9,439 nt of DNA from a bacterium (GCA_004298725.1 SCQA01000046.1:1-9439); one strand, 5' to 3'; positions 1 to 6,377 are shown, counted from the stretch's first letter. Numbers and translations are program-made. Notes: generated by a model from the letters alone, not told the origin.

Positions 1-909
1 CTGAAAGAGCGCTCCGAAAATGGCCGGGGATATGCGCCCCCAGTCGAGCGCGCAACAGTCAAGAAGCATTTCGCGCATCGTTCTGTCACAGGCGGATATG
101 GGCAGAGTCTCTTCAAAGAGCCGTCCGTTCACATAGGGGAAAGCAACGAATACTTCATCAAGGCCTTTTTGACGGCGGTTTTCGGCGGTGTTAAGCACTT
201 GAAAGAGAAGCGACAGTTGAGGCCCAAGGTCCGAGCCGTCTTCGCGGGTGTTGTTCTCGATAAAATCACGAAATGAACCGCGCGGCTCAAAGAGCGTGGT
301 GTCTTCGGCGAATAGGCAGAATAGCAGGCGCACAAGCAGAACTTCAAGGACGTGCCCTTCATAGCCGGAGGCGCGCAGGCGGTCGTGGAGTTTACCCATG
401 CGCTCGGCGGCCTTGATGTTTACCGGGTCCTGCGCCGTAATCTGTTGCGTGATATAGCCCGCGATGAAACCGAAGAGTTTTATATTTTTATAGAGGTCTT
501 TTAGAGGGAACTCAGTGGGTCTGCCGGTGTCAAGGTCATACAGACGAATGCGCGCAAAGTCGGATACGATAACGTAGCGAGGAAGGTCGCGTTCGGCAAG
601 TCCGTCGAAATACTCAAGCGCCTGCTTGTAGGCCGAGTCAAGGTCGCGGCCCAGAGATTTATGCTCGGCTATGAGGGTGCCGCGCCAGAAAAGGTCTATA
701 AAGCCGCCGCCAGCTCCCTTTTCCTCAAAGCGCGTCCGCGCCCGTCGAACAGGCTCTTCAAAGCTCGCAAGCCGTCTGCGGGATACGCCGAAGACGTTGA
801 AGAACTCGTTCCAGAAGGTCTGAGCTTCGGCGCGTTCCGCCTGTGCGCCCTCCCATTCGCGGGAGAAGGCAAGAGCGCGATCTTTTATTTCATTTAACGA
901 TAATGGCAT
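1..909 (-). CDS. MmeI-like restriction-modification protein (class I SAM-dependent DNA methyltransferase), N-terminal part
   Basis: An open frame of 303 codons starts with ATG at 909 and is still open at base 1, so only the N-terminal part is present. It resembles large single-chain MmeI-type enzymes, which join a PD-(D/E)xK nuclease, an alpha-helical spacer, a gamma-class adenine methyltransferase and a target-recognition domain. The start matches the family's usual beginning (MPLSLNEIKDRALAFSREW, then FFNVFGVSRRR near 36-46). A nuclease-like core follows: D72 in GFIDLFWRG and E82-H83-K84 in IAEHKS, giving D...ExK. RYVIVSDFARIRLYDL (about 113-128) and LFGFIAGY also fit. The segment ends in SPAIFGALFQ, just before the methyltransferase domain, so the SAM motif (FxG) and NPPF/Y motif cannot be seen. 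The start has no clear Shine-Dalgarno sequence. No partner genes are needed in this family. The family call is from recall, not a search. Confidence 0.82.
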   Translation of the reverse strand, partial: MPLSLNEIKDRALAFSREWEGAQAERAEAQTFWNEFFNVFGVSRRRLASFEEPVRRARTRFEEKGAGGGFIDLFWRGTLIAEHKSLGRDLDSAYKQALEYFDGLAERDLPRYVIVSDFARIRLYDLDTGRPTEFPLKDLYKNIKLFGFIAGYITQQITAQDPVNIKAAERMGKLHDRLRASGYEGHVLEVLLVRLLFCLFAEDTTLFEPRGSFRDFIENNTREDGSDLGPQLSLLFQVLNTAENRRQKGLDEVFVAFPYVNGRLFEETLPISACDRTMREMLLDCCALDWGRISPAIFGALFQ

Positions 910-1002
910 GGGTTGATGCGCTTAATTCCAGCGTGGTAGTTCTTCTATTCCCGACCGTAACCTTGTTCAATATCTTCATTAAATAATATTTTTGTTTACC
1001 TT

Positions 1003-1032
1003 ATTATAAATATGACGAAATCACAAGAACAA
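1003..1032 (-). promoter_or_regulatory. Predicted sigma70-type promoter for the MmeI-like gene
   Basis: On the minus strand a perfect -10 box TATAAT (1008-1003) lies 18 bases after TTGTTC (1032-1027), a half-matching -35. Transcription would start near 996 and leave a leader of about 87 bases before the ATG at 909. It lies downstream of the tRNA terminator, so the methyltransferase gene appears to have its own promoter. Apart from this box and an A/T-rich stretch, I see nothing else in 910-1103. Confidence 0.5.
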
Positions 1033-1103
1033 GTTGAATTTAGTTCGCTTTTTCTTTTCTGCACAGTCAAGTTAATACTCCGTTATTGAATAAGCTGGCA
1101 AAG

Positions 1104-1137
1104 AAAAAGGGTTACGGCATACGCCGTAACCCTTTTT
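1104..1137. terminator. Perfect 15-bp hairpin, intrinsic terminator of the tRNA-fMet unit (bidirectional form)
   Basis: Bases 1104-1118 (five A, then GGGTTACGGC) pair perfectly with 1123-1137 around the loop ATAC. A five-T run closes either strand, so the form could stop transcription in both directions. On the minus strand it begins 7 bases past the CCA end of the tRNA and is followed by further T-rich sequence (TTTTTCTTT). It separates the tRNA from the methyltransferase gene. Confidence 0.88.
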
Positions 1138-1144
1138 ATAGGTT

Positions 1145-1222
<78 letters not shown>

Positions 1223-1234
1223 TAGAGAAAAAAT

Positions 1235-1263
1235 ATAATCTCACATTGAGGCCTGGCAGTCAA
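1235..1263 (-). promoter_or_regulatory. Predicted sigma70-type promoter of tRNA-fMet
   Basis: Minus-strand TTGACT (1263-1258) and GATTAT (1240-1235) are separated by exactly 17 bases. The -10 ends 13 bases before the first tRNA base, leaving a short 5' leader for RNase P to remove. The -35 context CTTGACTGCC is identical to that of the cobamide operon promoter. The box lies inside a 9-bp inverted repeat described separately. Confidence 0.65.
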
Positions 1264-1278
1264 GCGTATTGTGAGATT
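1237..1278. repeat. Perfect 9-bp inverted repeat straddling the tRNA-fMet promoter
   Basis: AATCTCACA at 1237-1245 and its exact reverse complement TGTGAGATT at 1270-1278 are separated by 24 bases. One arm overlaps the predicted -10 and the spacer edge, and the other lies upstream of the -35. The two arms thus bracket the promoter as paired repressor half-sites might. The half-site TGTGA resembles a CRP half-site, but the arms are in the opposite order to a CRP operator. Its function is unknown, and it could also be an RNA or DNA hairpin or chance. Confidence 0.5.
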
Positions 1279-1364
1279 TTGTCCAGCCAATTTAGAAATG
1301 TCCGCCTTTTACTTGGTTTGGCGGTTCAATTTTCCCATAACAGGCGCGCGTTTTTAACAGGAGC

Positions 1365-2441
1365 TTATTCTTTTACATAACTCATCATCAGTATTCCGAT
1401 CGTCAGAAACAGCGCGTCCGGGAAGGCCGCCGCTACAACCGGCGGTACTACTCCGTTTGTGCCAAGCGAGCGAGAGGCCGCAAACACTACCCAATAACTG
1501 AAGGCTATTATTACGGACAGCCCCACTCCGCCGGCTATGCCGCTTGAACGGCCTGTTTTCAGCGCGAAGGGTATGCCGACTATCACCATGATAAAGCTCA
1601 CCATAGGGAAGGTTAACTTGCCGTACAGGTCGGTTCTGTACCTGTTTGACGAATAGCCGTCAGCTTCAATGTTTTTTATGTACCGGTTCAGCTCGCTTGC
1701 GGTCATGTTCTTTTGAATGTCTTCCGCTCCGATAAGCTCGTCCGGCGGGTACAACCCGTCAAAGGCAAAGTTTTTGGCTGTTTCCGTTGATAAGCTTCCG
1801 TCTCTGGTAAAGTGCCACGCGGTTGCGGTTTTCGCGAGCCAAATGTTCCCGTCCCACGCGAGCTTGTCGGCTTGGATGCGGGTTTTAAGCGTAAAGGGTT
1901 TTTCTACTTTGTATATTGTAACGCCGCGCATTTCTTTTGTTTTTATATCAAAGTATTTAATATTGACTATGCCGGAGCCTGTTCTTATCCACATGCCTTC
2001 GGCGCCGAATGATTTCAGCTTGCCGGAGCCGAACCATGCACGCCGGAACTCTTCGGTTTTTTTAGTTGCCGAAGGCGTTATTGTTTCATTCATAAAAAGA
2101 ATAGCCGCGCTTATGATAACGCCGATTATAAAAAGGGGTTTCAGTACGCCTATTAGCCGTATACCGCCGGCTTTAATTGCCGTTATTTCATTGTGCTTTG
2201 AAAGCATGCCGAGCGTCAGAAGCACCGCGAGAAGAACGGCGATAGGCACGGTTTGCACCACTATGAATGGTATTTTGTAAATGAAAAACATTGCCGAGGA
2301 AGCAAACGGCACTTTGTTTTTCATGAGGTTATTCATATTCTCGAAGATATCAACGAGAAGAAAAACCATGATGAACCCGGCAATCGCCATGGCGAAGATC
2401 TTGAAAAACTCGAGCAGAATGTATTTGGTCAGCGTTTTCAC
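1365..2441 (-). CDS. lptG: LPS export ABC transporter permease LptG
   Basis: LptG is one of two membrane permeases of the LptB2FG complex, which pulls lipopolysaccharide from the outer leaflet of the inner membrane and passes it to LptC and the LptA bridge. The protein has 358 residues, usual for the family. It shows an N-terminal membrane segment (about 12-33), two further helices (about 58-80 and 98-117), a soluble periplasmic beta domain (about 130-265) and C-terminal helices (about 275-355). HNEITAIKAGG (83-93) is the cytoplasmic coupling segment that contacts LptB, with the conserved glutamate at E85. The C-terminal LGTNGVVPP..AAAFPDALF is typical of LptG. The start is GTG, directly after the lptF TGA, with AGGA nine bases before it, so translation is probably coupled. 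I see no clear T-run terminator after it, although CCGCC/GGCGG could form a weak stem near 1298-1325. Confidence 0.93.
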   Translation of the reverse strand: MKTLTKYILLEFFKIFAMAIAGFIMVFLLVDIFENMNNLMKNKVPFASSAMFFIYKIPFIVVQTVPIAVLLAVLLTLGMLSKHNEITAIKAGGIRLIGVLKPLFIIGVIISAAILFMNETITPSATKKTEEFRRAWFGSGKLKSFGAEGMWIRTGSGIVNIKYFDIKTKEMRGVTIYKVEKPFTLKTRIQADKLAWDGNIWLAKTATAWHFTRDGSLSTETAKNFAFDGLYPPDELIGAEDIQKNMTASELNRYIKNIEADGYSSNRYRTDLYGKLTFPMVSFIMVIVGIPFALKTGRSSGIAGGVGLSVIIAFSYWVVFAASRSLGTNGVVPPVVAAAFPDALFLTIGILMMSYVKE

Positions 2442-3599
2442 TCAGGTTTTTCCTGATAGATTTAGGAACTTAGGCACAATGGGCCGGTCTTTCGACGCCC
2501 TGTAAACAGCGTACAGGCCTGCCGCGGTAAAGATTATGTTCGAGCCCCAAACGGCCGCGGCAGGGTTTAAAACGCCGTTACTGCCAAGCGTTTCAAGCGC
2601 CGTTGACAGGACGTAGTAAATAAGCACCACGCCGAGCGATACGCTGAAACCGGTAAGCCTTGCCGTGCGTATTTTTTGTATGCCGAGAGGCACCGAGATA
2701 AGCGCGAATACCAGCACGGACGCCGGAAGTGAGAAGCGTTTGTTGAGTTCCATGACCTGAGACCTTGTTGATTTGCCGCCGGCCTTTAAAACGGTTATTT
2801 TTTGCAAAAGTTCGAGCGGATAAAGCTCGCGGTTAGGCCTGTTGAACATGCTTGGCGACGGCCCGCCTTCAGGGAGCTTTAATTCGAGAAGATAGGAAGA
2901 AAACTTTGCTATGTGATACGCGTCGTCTTTGGCGCTTTTTTTATGGAGCGTGCCGTCGCTGAGTTTCAGGTAAACTAATTCAGAGTCGGTGGATTCAAAC
3001 TCGCCTTGTTTCGCGAAGAATACGGCGGGTTCGCCTTTGTCGCTTGTGTCGGATATGAAGACGCCCTGCATAACCCCTGACGCGTCTTTGGCGCCGCCGC
3101 CTGATAAGTGGTCGACGTATATCACAGCGCCTTTGAATTTATCGTAAAAGGTTTTTTCCTCTATGCCGGAGATTAGCTTTGTCTTAGCGGACTCGAAAAG
3201 GAGCTTTTTGATATTCAAATTTCCCCACGGAAAGAGGTACGCGGCGCAGGCGAGGGAAAGCAACCCGGCAAGGCCAGCCATTGCCATAACAGGCCGCATC
3301 ATTGACAGCAGGCTTACCCCGCCGGCCTTCATGGCGGTTATTTCAGAGTCTGAACTGAGGCGCGTAAAGGCTACGAGCACGCCGACGAGGAATGATATGG
3401 GTATCGTGTAAATGAGAAAAGACGGCATTATGGAGGCTATGAACCAGAAGACAAAAGACGGCCCCATGCCGTGCGTCACCATGAGGTCGATAAGCTTCAT
3501 GACTTTGCTGAGTAGCGCGGTCACGTTCAGTATGACGAGGCTCAGGCCGAATGGAACGGCTATCTCTGTGAATATGTAGCGGTTTAAAAGCCTCGGCAT
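2442..3599 (-). CDS. lptF: LPS export ABC transporter permease LptF
   Basis: This is the first permease of the LptB2FG lipopolysaccharide extractor, 385 residues. It has the same layout as its neighbour: membrane helices near 14-36, 50-80 and 101-122, a periplasmic beta-jellyroll domain at about 130-265, and C-terminal helices at about 291-365. The coupling segment SDSEITAMKAGG (83-94) carries the conserved glutamate E86 that contacts LptB. Assignment as LptF rather than LptG rests on the RYIFTEIAVPF start, the upstream position, and LGSNGVLNPAAAVW near the C-terminus. The ATG at 3599 has no Shine-Dalgarno sequence. A promoter-like pair ends six bases before it, which could mean a leaderless mRNA. 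lptB, lptC and lptA are not in the window. The gene is divergent from the cobamide operon, with about 630 bases of control sequence between them. Confidence 0.93.
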   Translation of the reverse strand: MPRLLNRYIFTEIAVPFGLSLVILNVTALLSKVMKLIDLMVTHGMGPSFVFWFIASIMPSFLIYTIPISFLVGVLVAFTRLSSDSEITAMKAGGVSLLSMMRPVMAMAGLAGLLSLACAAYLFPWGNLNIKKLLFESAKTKLISGIEEKTFYDKFKGAVIYVDHLSGGGAKDASGVMQGVFISDTSDKGEPAVFFAKQGEFESTDSELVYLKLSDGTLHKKSAKDDAYHIAKFSSYLLELKLPEGGPSPSMFNRPNRELYPLELLQKITVLKAGGKSTRSQVMELNKRFSLPASVLVFALISVPLGIQKIRTARLTGFSVSLGVVLIYYVLSTALETLGSNGVLNPAAAVWGSNIIFTAAGLYAVYRASKDRPIVPKFLNLSGKT

Positions 3600-3605
3600 G
3601 GGGCA

Positions 3606-3634
3606 ATATTACTATAAACTACGGGTACAAACAA
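3606..3634 (-). promoter_or_regulatory. Possible lptFG promoter giving a leaderless transcript
   Basis: Minus-strand TTGTTT (3634-3629) is followed after 17 bases by TAATAT (3611-3606). Six bases, TGCCCC, then separate the -10 from the lptF ATG. Normal -10 to start spacing would begin transcription at the A of ATG. The absence of a Shine-Dalgarno sequence before this ATG fits. The -35 is weak, so this is tentative. Confidence 0.35.
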
Positions 3635-3730
3635 CTCTTCTTTAATAAACCAAGGAACCTCTGATTTATTTTTTTCCCGCAATCAAAAGGTATCGGGTAT
3701 CAATTCTGAGATGTCTTTTCCTCACCTTTA

Positions 3731-3766
3731 CCCCTCACCCTACCCTCTCCCGCAAGGGGCGAGGAG
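3731..3766. repeat. GC-rich palindromic hairpin resembling a dispersed intergenic repeat
   Basis: CCCCTCACCCTACCCTCTCC followed by CGCAAGGGGCGAGGAG forms a hairpin: CCTCTCCC (3744-3751) pairs with GGGGCGAGG (3756-3764) around a GCAA loop, with one G-T pair and one bulged C. Pyrimidine-rich text of the form CCTCACCCTA..CCCTCTCCC..GGGGAGAGG recurs as short palindromic repeats in many proteobacterial genomes, and this looks like a half-eroded copy. It sits between the divergent lptF and cobamide promoters. Only one copy is in the window, so repeat status is by resemblance only. Confidence 0.45.
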
Positions 3767-3800
3767 AAAAAAAGAAATTAATCAGGCCTTCCCTAAAATC

Positions 3801-3848
3801 GTTTTTTTAAAAAACAACTTGACTGCCTTGTGGCCAAACTGCTAACGT
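3801..3848 (+). promoter_or_regulatory. Predicted promoter of the cobamide operon with upstream A/T tract
   Basis: TTGACT (3819-3824) is followed after 18 bases by TAACGT (3843-3848), or after 17 by CTAACG. The -10 is poor, but the -35 is good. The palindromic A/T run GTTTTTTTAAAAAAC (3801-3815) just upstream is placed like an UP element. Transcription would start near 3855, about 12 bases before the riboswitch P1 stem, so the aptamer would be fully transcribed. Confidence 0.5.
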
Positions 3849-3866
3849 ATCATCATAAATAGCGCG

Positions 3867-4025
3867 ATCGGGTGCCTGATATAGCAGGCTAATAGGGAAT
3901 CCCGTAGAAACGGGAGCTGCCCCGCAACTGTGCGCGGTTATGAATTCTTTGCTTGTGCCACTGGCTGACGTTAGCCGGGAAGGCAAGAGTGTAGGCTAAA
4001 CCGCAAGCCAGGAGACCTGCCCGAT
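3867..4025 (+). promoter_or_regulatory. Cobalamin (AdoCbl) riboswitch aptamer controlling the cobamide operon
   Basis: The RNA would bind coenzyme B12 and reduce expression of the downstream genes. The conserved elements appear in order. P1 is formed by ATCGGG (3867-3872) and CCCGAT (4020-4025). GGTGCC follows at 3871-3876, then AATAGGGAATCCCG with a CCCGT/ACGGG hairpin (3901-3914). The core GCTGCCCCGCAACTGT spans 3917-3932, CCACTGG 3958-3964 and GCCGGGAAGGC 3974-3984. The B12 box AGCCAGGAGACCTGCC ends at 4021. A GGCT/AGCC stem at 3963-3975 presents the loop GACGTT, which would be L5. The match to the Rfam-type consensus is strong by eye. About 200 bases of leader separate it from the cobO start. 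Confidence 0.96.
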
Positions 4026-4081
4026 TGCCTACGCGTATAAGCGGACGCGCCTTTCGAGGGAGAGGGCGCGGCGTAAAATTT

Positions 4082-4127
4082 TCCGACTGTTTTTCTCAGA
4101 TTTTTTGTTTTTTTGTCGGACTTTTTT
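4082..4127 (+). terminator. Candidate riboswitch terminator 1: TCCGAC/GTCGGA stem with T run
   Basis: TCCGAC (4082-4087) pairs with GTCGGA (4115-4120), followed by C and six T (4122-4127). The loop is long (27 bases) and very T-rich, so the hairpin is weak alone. Just upstream, CGCGCC (4046-4051) and GGCGCG (4065-4070) form a stronger GC stem without a clean T run, possibly the regulatory P13-like hairpin. Which one is the off-switch cannot be decided without folding. Confidence 0.35.
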
Positions 4128-4165
4128 GACTGACGGCATTTTATAAACTCGTCCCTTGTTATGTT

Positions 4166-4184
4166 AAACCGGGCGGGTTTTTTT
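4166..4184 (+). terminator. Candidate riboswitch terminator 2: AAACC-GGGCG-GGTTT with T run
   Basis: AAACC (4166-4170) and GGTTT (4176-4180) enclose GGGCG and run into TTTTATTTT. This short hairpin with a T tract ends about 35 bases before the cobO Shine-Dalgarno sequence. Five pairs, three of them A-T, make it weak. No obvious hairpin covers the Shine-Dalgarno sequence itself (GGAG at 4218-4221), which argues mildly for control at transcription. Confidence 0.33.
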
Positions 4185-4227
4185 ATTTTCAGACTGCTTG
4201 TTTTTGGAAAACTTAATGGAGAGATCC

Positions 4228-4767
4228 ATGCGGAAAAAAGGCCTTGTTCACATATACACCGGCGACGGCAAGGGCAAAACAACCGCGGCTCTTGGCCTTG
4301 CCATAAGGGCGGCGGGAAGCGGCATTAAGGTTTTAGTAGTCCAATTTTTTAAGGAAGACAGCGCGCCTTCAGGCGAGCTGGAATTTTTAAAAAAGTCAAC
4401 CGCCGGGCAGATAGAGGTGCTGCGCTCCAACTGCCGCCACCCCATATTCACAAAAGGCAAGACAGATTATGACGCAATAAAAAAAGCAATAACCGCAACT
4501 TTTGAAACGGCAAGGCGCAAGGTTTTAAACGAAGGCATTGGGCTTGTAGTTCTTGATGAAGTGAACAGCGTTGTAAACGGCGGCTGGTTTACTATTGACG
4601 AATTGCTTGATTTCATTGAAACCAGACCGGACGGGCTGGAAGTTGTTTTAACCGGCAGGGATGCACCGCTTGAATTGGTCAAGGCGGCGGACTATGTTAC
4701 GGAAATGTTGAAGATAAAACATCCGTTCGACGCAGGAATTGCGGCGCGGCGCGGCATTGAGTTTTAA
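4228..4767 (+). CDS. cobO: Corrinoid adenosyltransferase (CobA/CobO/BtuR family)
   Basis: This enzyme transfers the 5'-deoxyadenosyl group of ATP to reduced corrinoids (cob(I)yrinic acid a,c-diamide, cobinamide or cobalamin), forming the Co-C bond. The protein has 179 residues, slightly short of the usual 180-200. The P-loop GDGKGKTT (12-19) binds ATP; in this family the nucleotide sits reversed. VVLDEVN (107-113) is the Walker B strand. The C-terminal KIKHPFDAGIAARRGIEF (162-179) is the family signature that closes the substrate pocket. I prefer the ATG at 4228 because GGAG lies six bases before it and MRKKGLVHIYTGDG fits the family start. In-frame starts at 4198 (TTG) and 4216 (ATG) exist but have weaker signals. 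It is the first gene after the B12 riboswitch, with cobU four bases downstream. Confidence 0.95.
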   Translation: MRKKGLVHIYTGDGKGKTTAALGLAIRAAGSGIKVLVVQFFKEDSAPSGELEFLKKSTAGQIEVLRSNCRHPIFTKGKTDYDAIKKAITATFETARRKVLNEGIGLVVLDEVNSVVNGGWFTIDELLDFIETRPDGLEVVLTGRDAPLELVKAADYVTEMLKIKHPFDAGIAARRGIEF

Positions 4768-4771
4768 ATTT

Positions 4772-5290
4772 ATGAAAAAATTTGTCTTTATAACCGGCGG
4801 GGCGAGAAGCGGCAAATCGGCATTTGCTTTAAAGCTTGCCGGCGCGTTTTCATCTGAAGGCATGGTCTATGTAGCCACGGCCGCGCCCGGTGACGATGAG
4901 ATGAAGAAAAGAATAGCCGAACACAGGGCGGTGCGCGGGCCGCGGTGGCAAACAATTGAAGCGCCGGTTAATCTTACGGCCGTAATTACTGGCGCGAATA
5001 CCGCCGGAGTTATTGTAATTGACTGCCTTACTCTGTGGATTTCCAATTTAATGATGAACGGGCGAGGCGACAAAGATATAATATCCGAGGCAGAGGCGTT
5101 TTTTTCCGCTTGCAGTGCTAATTCGGCAAGCGTGGTGATAGTGTCGAATGAAGTCGGGCTTTCTATTGTGCCTGAAAACGCGCTTGCCAGAAGGTTCAGG
5201 GACGTATCCGGCGTTGTAAGCCAGATGGCGGCAAAGGCCGCCAGCGATGCGTATATTTGCGTGGCAGGCATACCGCTTAAATTAAAGTAA
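4772..5290 (+). CDS. cobU: Adenosylcobinamide kinase / adenosylcobinamide-phosphate guanylyltransferase
   Basis: CobU phosphorylates adenosylcobinamide and then attaches GMP, giving adenosylcobinamide-GDP for CobS. The 172 residues match the family. The P-loop GGARSGKS (9-16) is at the very N-terminus, as expected. AEHRAVRGPRW contains H51, at the place of the histidine that carries GMP covalently (H46 in Salmonella). IVIDCLTLWISNLM (81-94) is the Walker B strand plus the family motif DCLTLW..NL. VSNEVGLSIVPENALARRFRDVSG (125-147) is the conserved segment contributed at the trimer interface. The ATG at 4772 is four bases after the cobO stop. It has no clear Shine-Dalgarno sequence, so ribosomes may re-initiate from cobO. 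An upstream in-frame TTG at 4739 inside cobO is less likely, since the family starts just before the P-loop strand. Confidence 0.95.
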   Translation: MKKFVFITGGARSGKSAFALKLAGAFSSEGMVYVATAAPGDDEMKKRIAEHRAVRGPRWQTIEAPVNLTAVITGANTAGVIVIDCLTLWISNLMMNGRGDKDIISEAEAFFSACSANSASVVIVSNEVGLSIVPENALARRFRDVSGVVSQMAAKAASDAYICVAGIPLKLK

Positions 5291-5309
5291 AACAAGCATA
5301 GGAGCTGTT

Positions 5310-6374
5310 ATGACATTAAAAGAGACTTTAAAAAAAATAAAAAAAGTTGACCAAGCATTTATTTTGAAGGCAAGTCAAAGGCTTGACAGCCTTACCAAGC
5401 CGAGAGAGAGCCTCGGCAGGCTTGAAGAGTTCGCAAGGCGCATGGTTGCCATAACCGAAGAGCTGAGGCCGTCCGTAAAAAAGAAGATAATATTCACTTT
5501 TGCCGCCGACCACGGCGTGGCGGAAGAAGGCGTGTCGGCTTTTCCAAAGGAAGTTACGCGTCAGATGGTGTTGAATTTTCTGCGCGGCGGCGCCGGAATA
5601 AACGTGCTTGCGCGTCATGCCGGAGCCGAAGTAGCCGTAGTTGACATAGGCGTTGACTGCGATTTTGACGAGGCCGAAGGCCTTATAAGGAAAAAGGTGG
5701 TGCGCGGCACCAGAAATATCAGAAAAGGCCCGGCCATGACGCCTGCTGAAGCTTTGCAATGCGTTGAAACAGGCATAGAACTTGCTGAAAAATACGCAAG
5801 CAAGTACAGCAGAGATGGGCTGATACTGGGCACCGGAGAAATGGGCATAGCGAACACCACGCCGTCAAGCGCGGTTGTCGCGGCGTTTACCGGAGTTGCG
5901 GTGGCTGAAATTACCGGCAGAGGCACGGGCATTGACGATAAAGCCTTTGGGCATAAAATTGCCGTCATACAAGACGCGCTTAATATAAACAAGCCAAACC
6001 CGAAAGACCCGCTTGACGTTCTTGCGAAAGTGGGCGGCGCGGAAATAGGCGGCATAGCAGGCCTTATACTCGGCGCGGCCTCTTTGCGTGTGCCTGTTGT
6101 GATTGACGGTTTTATTTCAACCGCCGGAGCGTTAATCGCCTATGAGCTTAACCCGGCAACGGCTGACTATATGTTCGCCTCGCATAATTCGGTTGAGCAA
6201 GGGCACAGGATAATGCTTGACAGGATAGGCCTTAAGCCGTTTGTTGATTTAAACCTTCGCCTTGGCGAAGGCACCGGCTCTGCCATAGGCATTTCACTTA
6301 TAGAGGCCGGCCTGAAGATATATAATGAAATGGCCACGTTCGGCGAGGCCGGAGTTTCTGAAGAAGGCTCGTAA
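5310..6374 (+). CDS. cobT: Nicotinate-nucleotide--dimethylbenzimidazole phosphoribosyltransferase
   Basis: CobT moves the phosphoribosyl group from nicotinate mononucleotide to the lower-ligand base, forming alpha-ribazole phosphate with the unusual alpha bond. The 354 residues are the normal length. Visible motifs are FAADHGV (64-70), the glycine-rich LRGGAGINVLAR (91-102), GTGEMGIANTT (174-184), HNSVEQGHR (292-300), and RLGEGTGSA (317-325), where E320 corresponds to the catalytic glutamate (E317 in Salmonella). The ATG at 5310 has AGGAG five bases before it. The N-terminus is lysine-rich (KETLKKIKKVDQ). CobT homologues accept various benzimidazoles and some purines. The thiC-like gene at the end of this operon suggests that the natural substrate here may be a home-made 5-hydroxybenzimidazole or a derivative. 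Confidence 0.96.
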   Translation: MTLKETLKKIKKVDQAFILKASQRLDSLTKPRESLGRLEEFARRMVAITEELRPSVKKKIIFTFAADHGVAEEGVSAFPKEVTRQMVLNFLRGGAGINVLARHAGAEVAVVDIGVDCDFDEAEGLIRKKVVRGTRNIRKGPAMTPAEALQCVETGIELAEKYASKYSRDGLILGTGEMGIANTTPSSAVVAAFTGVAVAEITGRGTGIDDKAFGHKIAVIQDALNINKPNPKDPLDVLAKVGGAEIGGIAGLILGAASLRVPVVIDGFISTAGALIAYELNPATADYMFASHNSVEQGHRIMLDRIGLKPFVDLNLRLGEGTGSAIGISLIEAGLKIYNEMATFGEAGVSEEGS

Positions 6375-6377
6375 CCG

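Noticed and set aside
661..897. Plus-strand open frame of 78 codons inside the methyltransferase region
   Set aside because: It lies opposite the minus-strand MmeI-like frame, which has recognisable family text. The 78-residue product has none and no ribosome site.
890..979. Minus-strand 29-residue upstream frame (ATG at 979) overlapping the methyltransferase start
   Set aside because: It would sit in the leader as an attenuator-like peptide, but it has no Shine-Dalgarno sequence, no codon runs and no similarity, so it is most likely chance.
1717..2280. Plus-strand 187-codon frame inside lptG
   Set aside because: It is a shadow of the lptG reading frame. The protein resembles no family, and lptG is well supported on the other strand.
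4198..4227. Upstream TTG/ATG starts for cobO
   Set aside because: The extra ten residues match nothing in the family, while the ATG at 4228 has well-spaced GGAG and yields the normal N-terminus.
3971..4282. Minus-strand 103-codon frame over the riboswitch region
   Set aside because: It is antisense to the conserved cobalamin aptamer and the cobO start. The cysteine/arginine-rich product looks like translated structured RNA.
5615..6055. Minus-strand 146-codon frame inside cobT
   Set aside because: It is antisense to strongly conserved cobT motifs. Long antisense frames are expected from the codon bias here.
6254..6271. Perfect 8-bp hairpin CCTTCGCC-TT-GGCGAAGG
   Set aside because: It falls within codons for the conserved CobT active-site motif NLRLGEG with no T run after it, and is explained by coding constraint.
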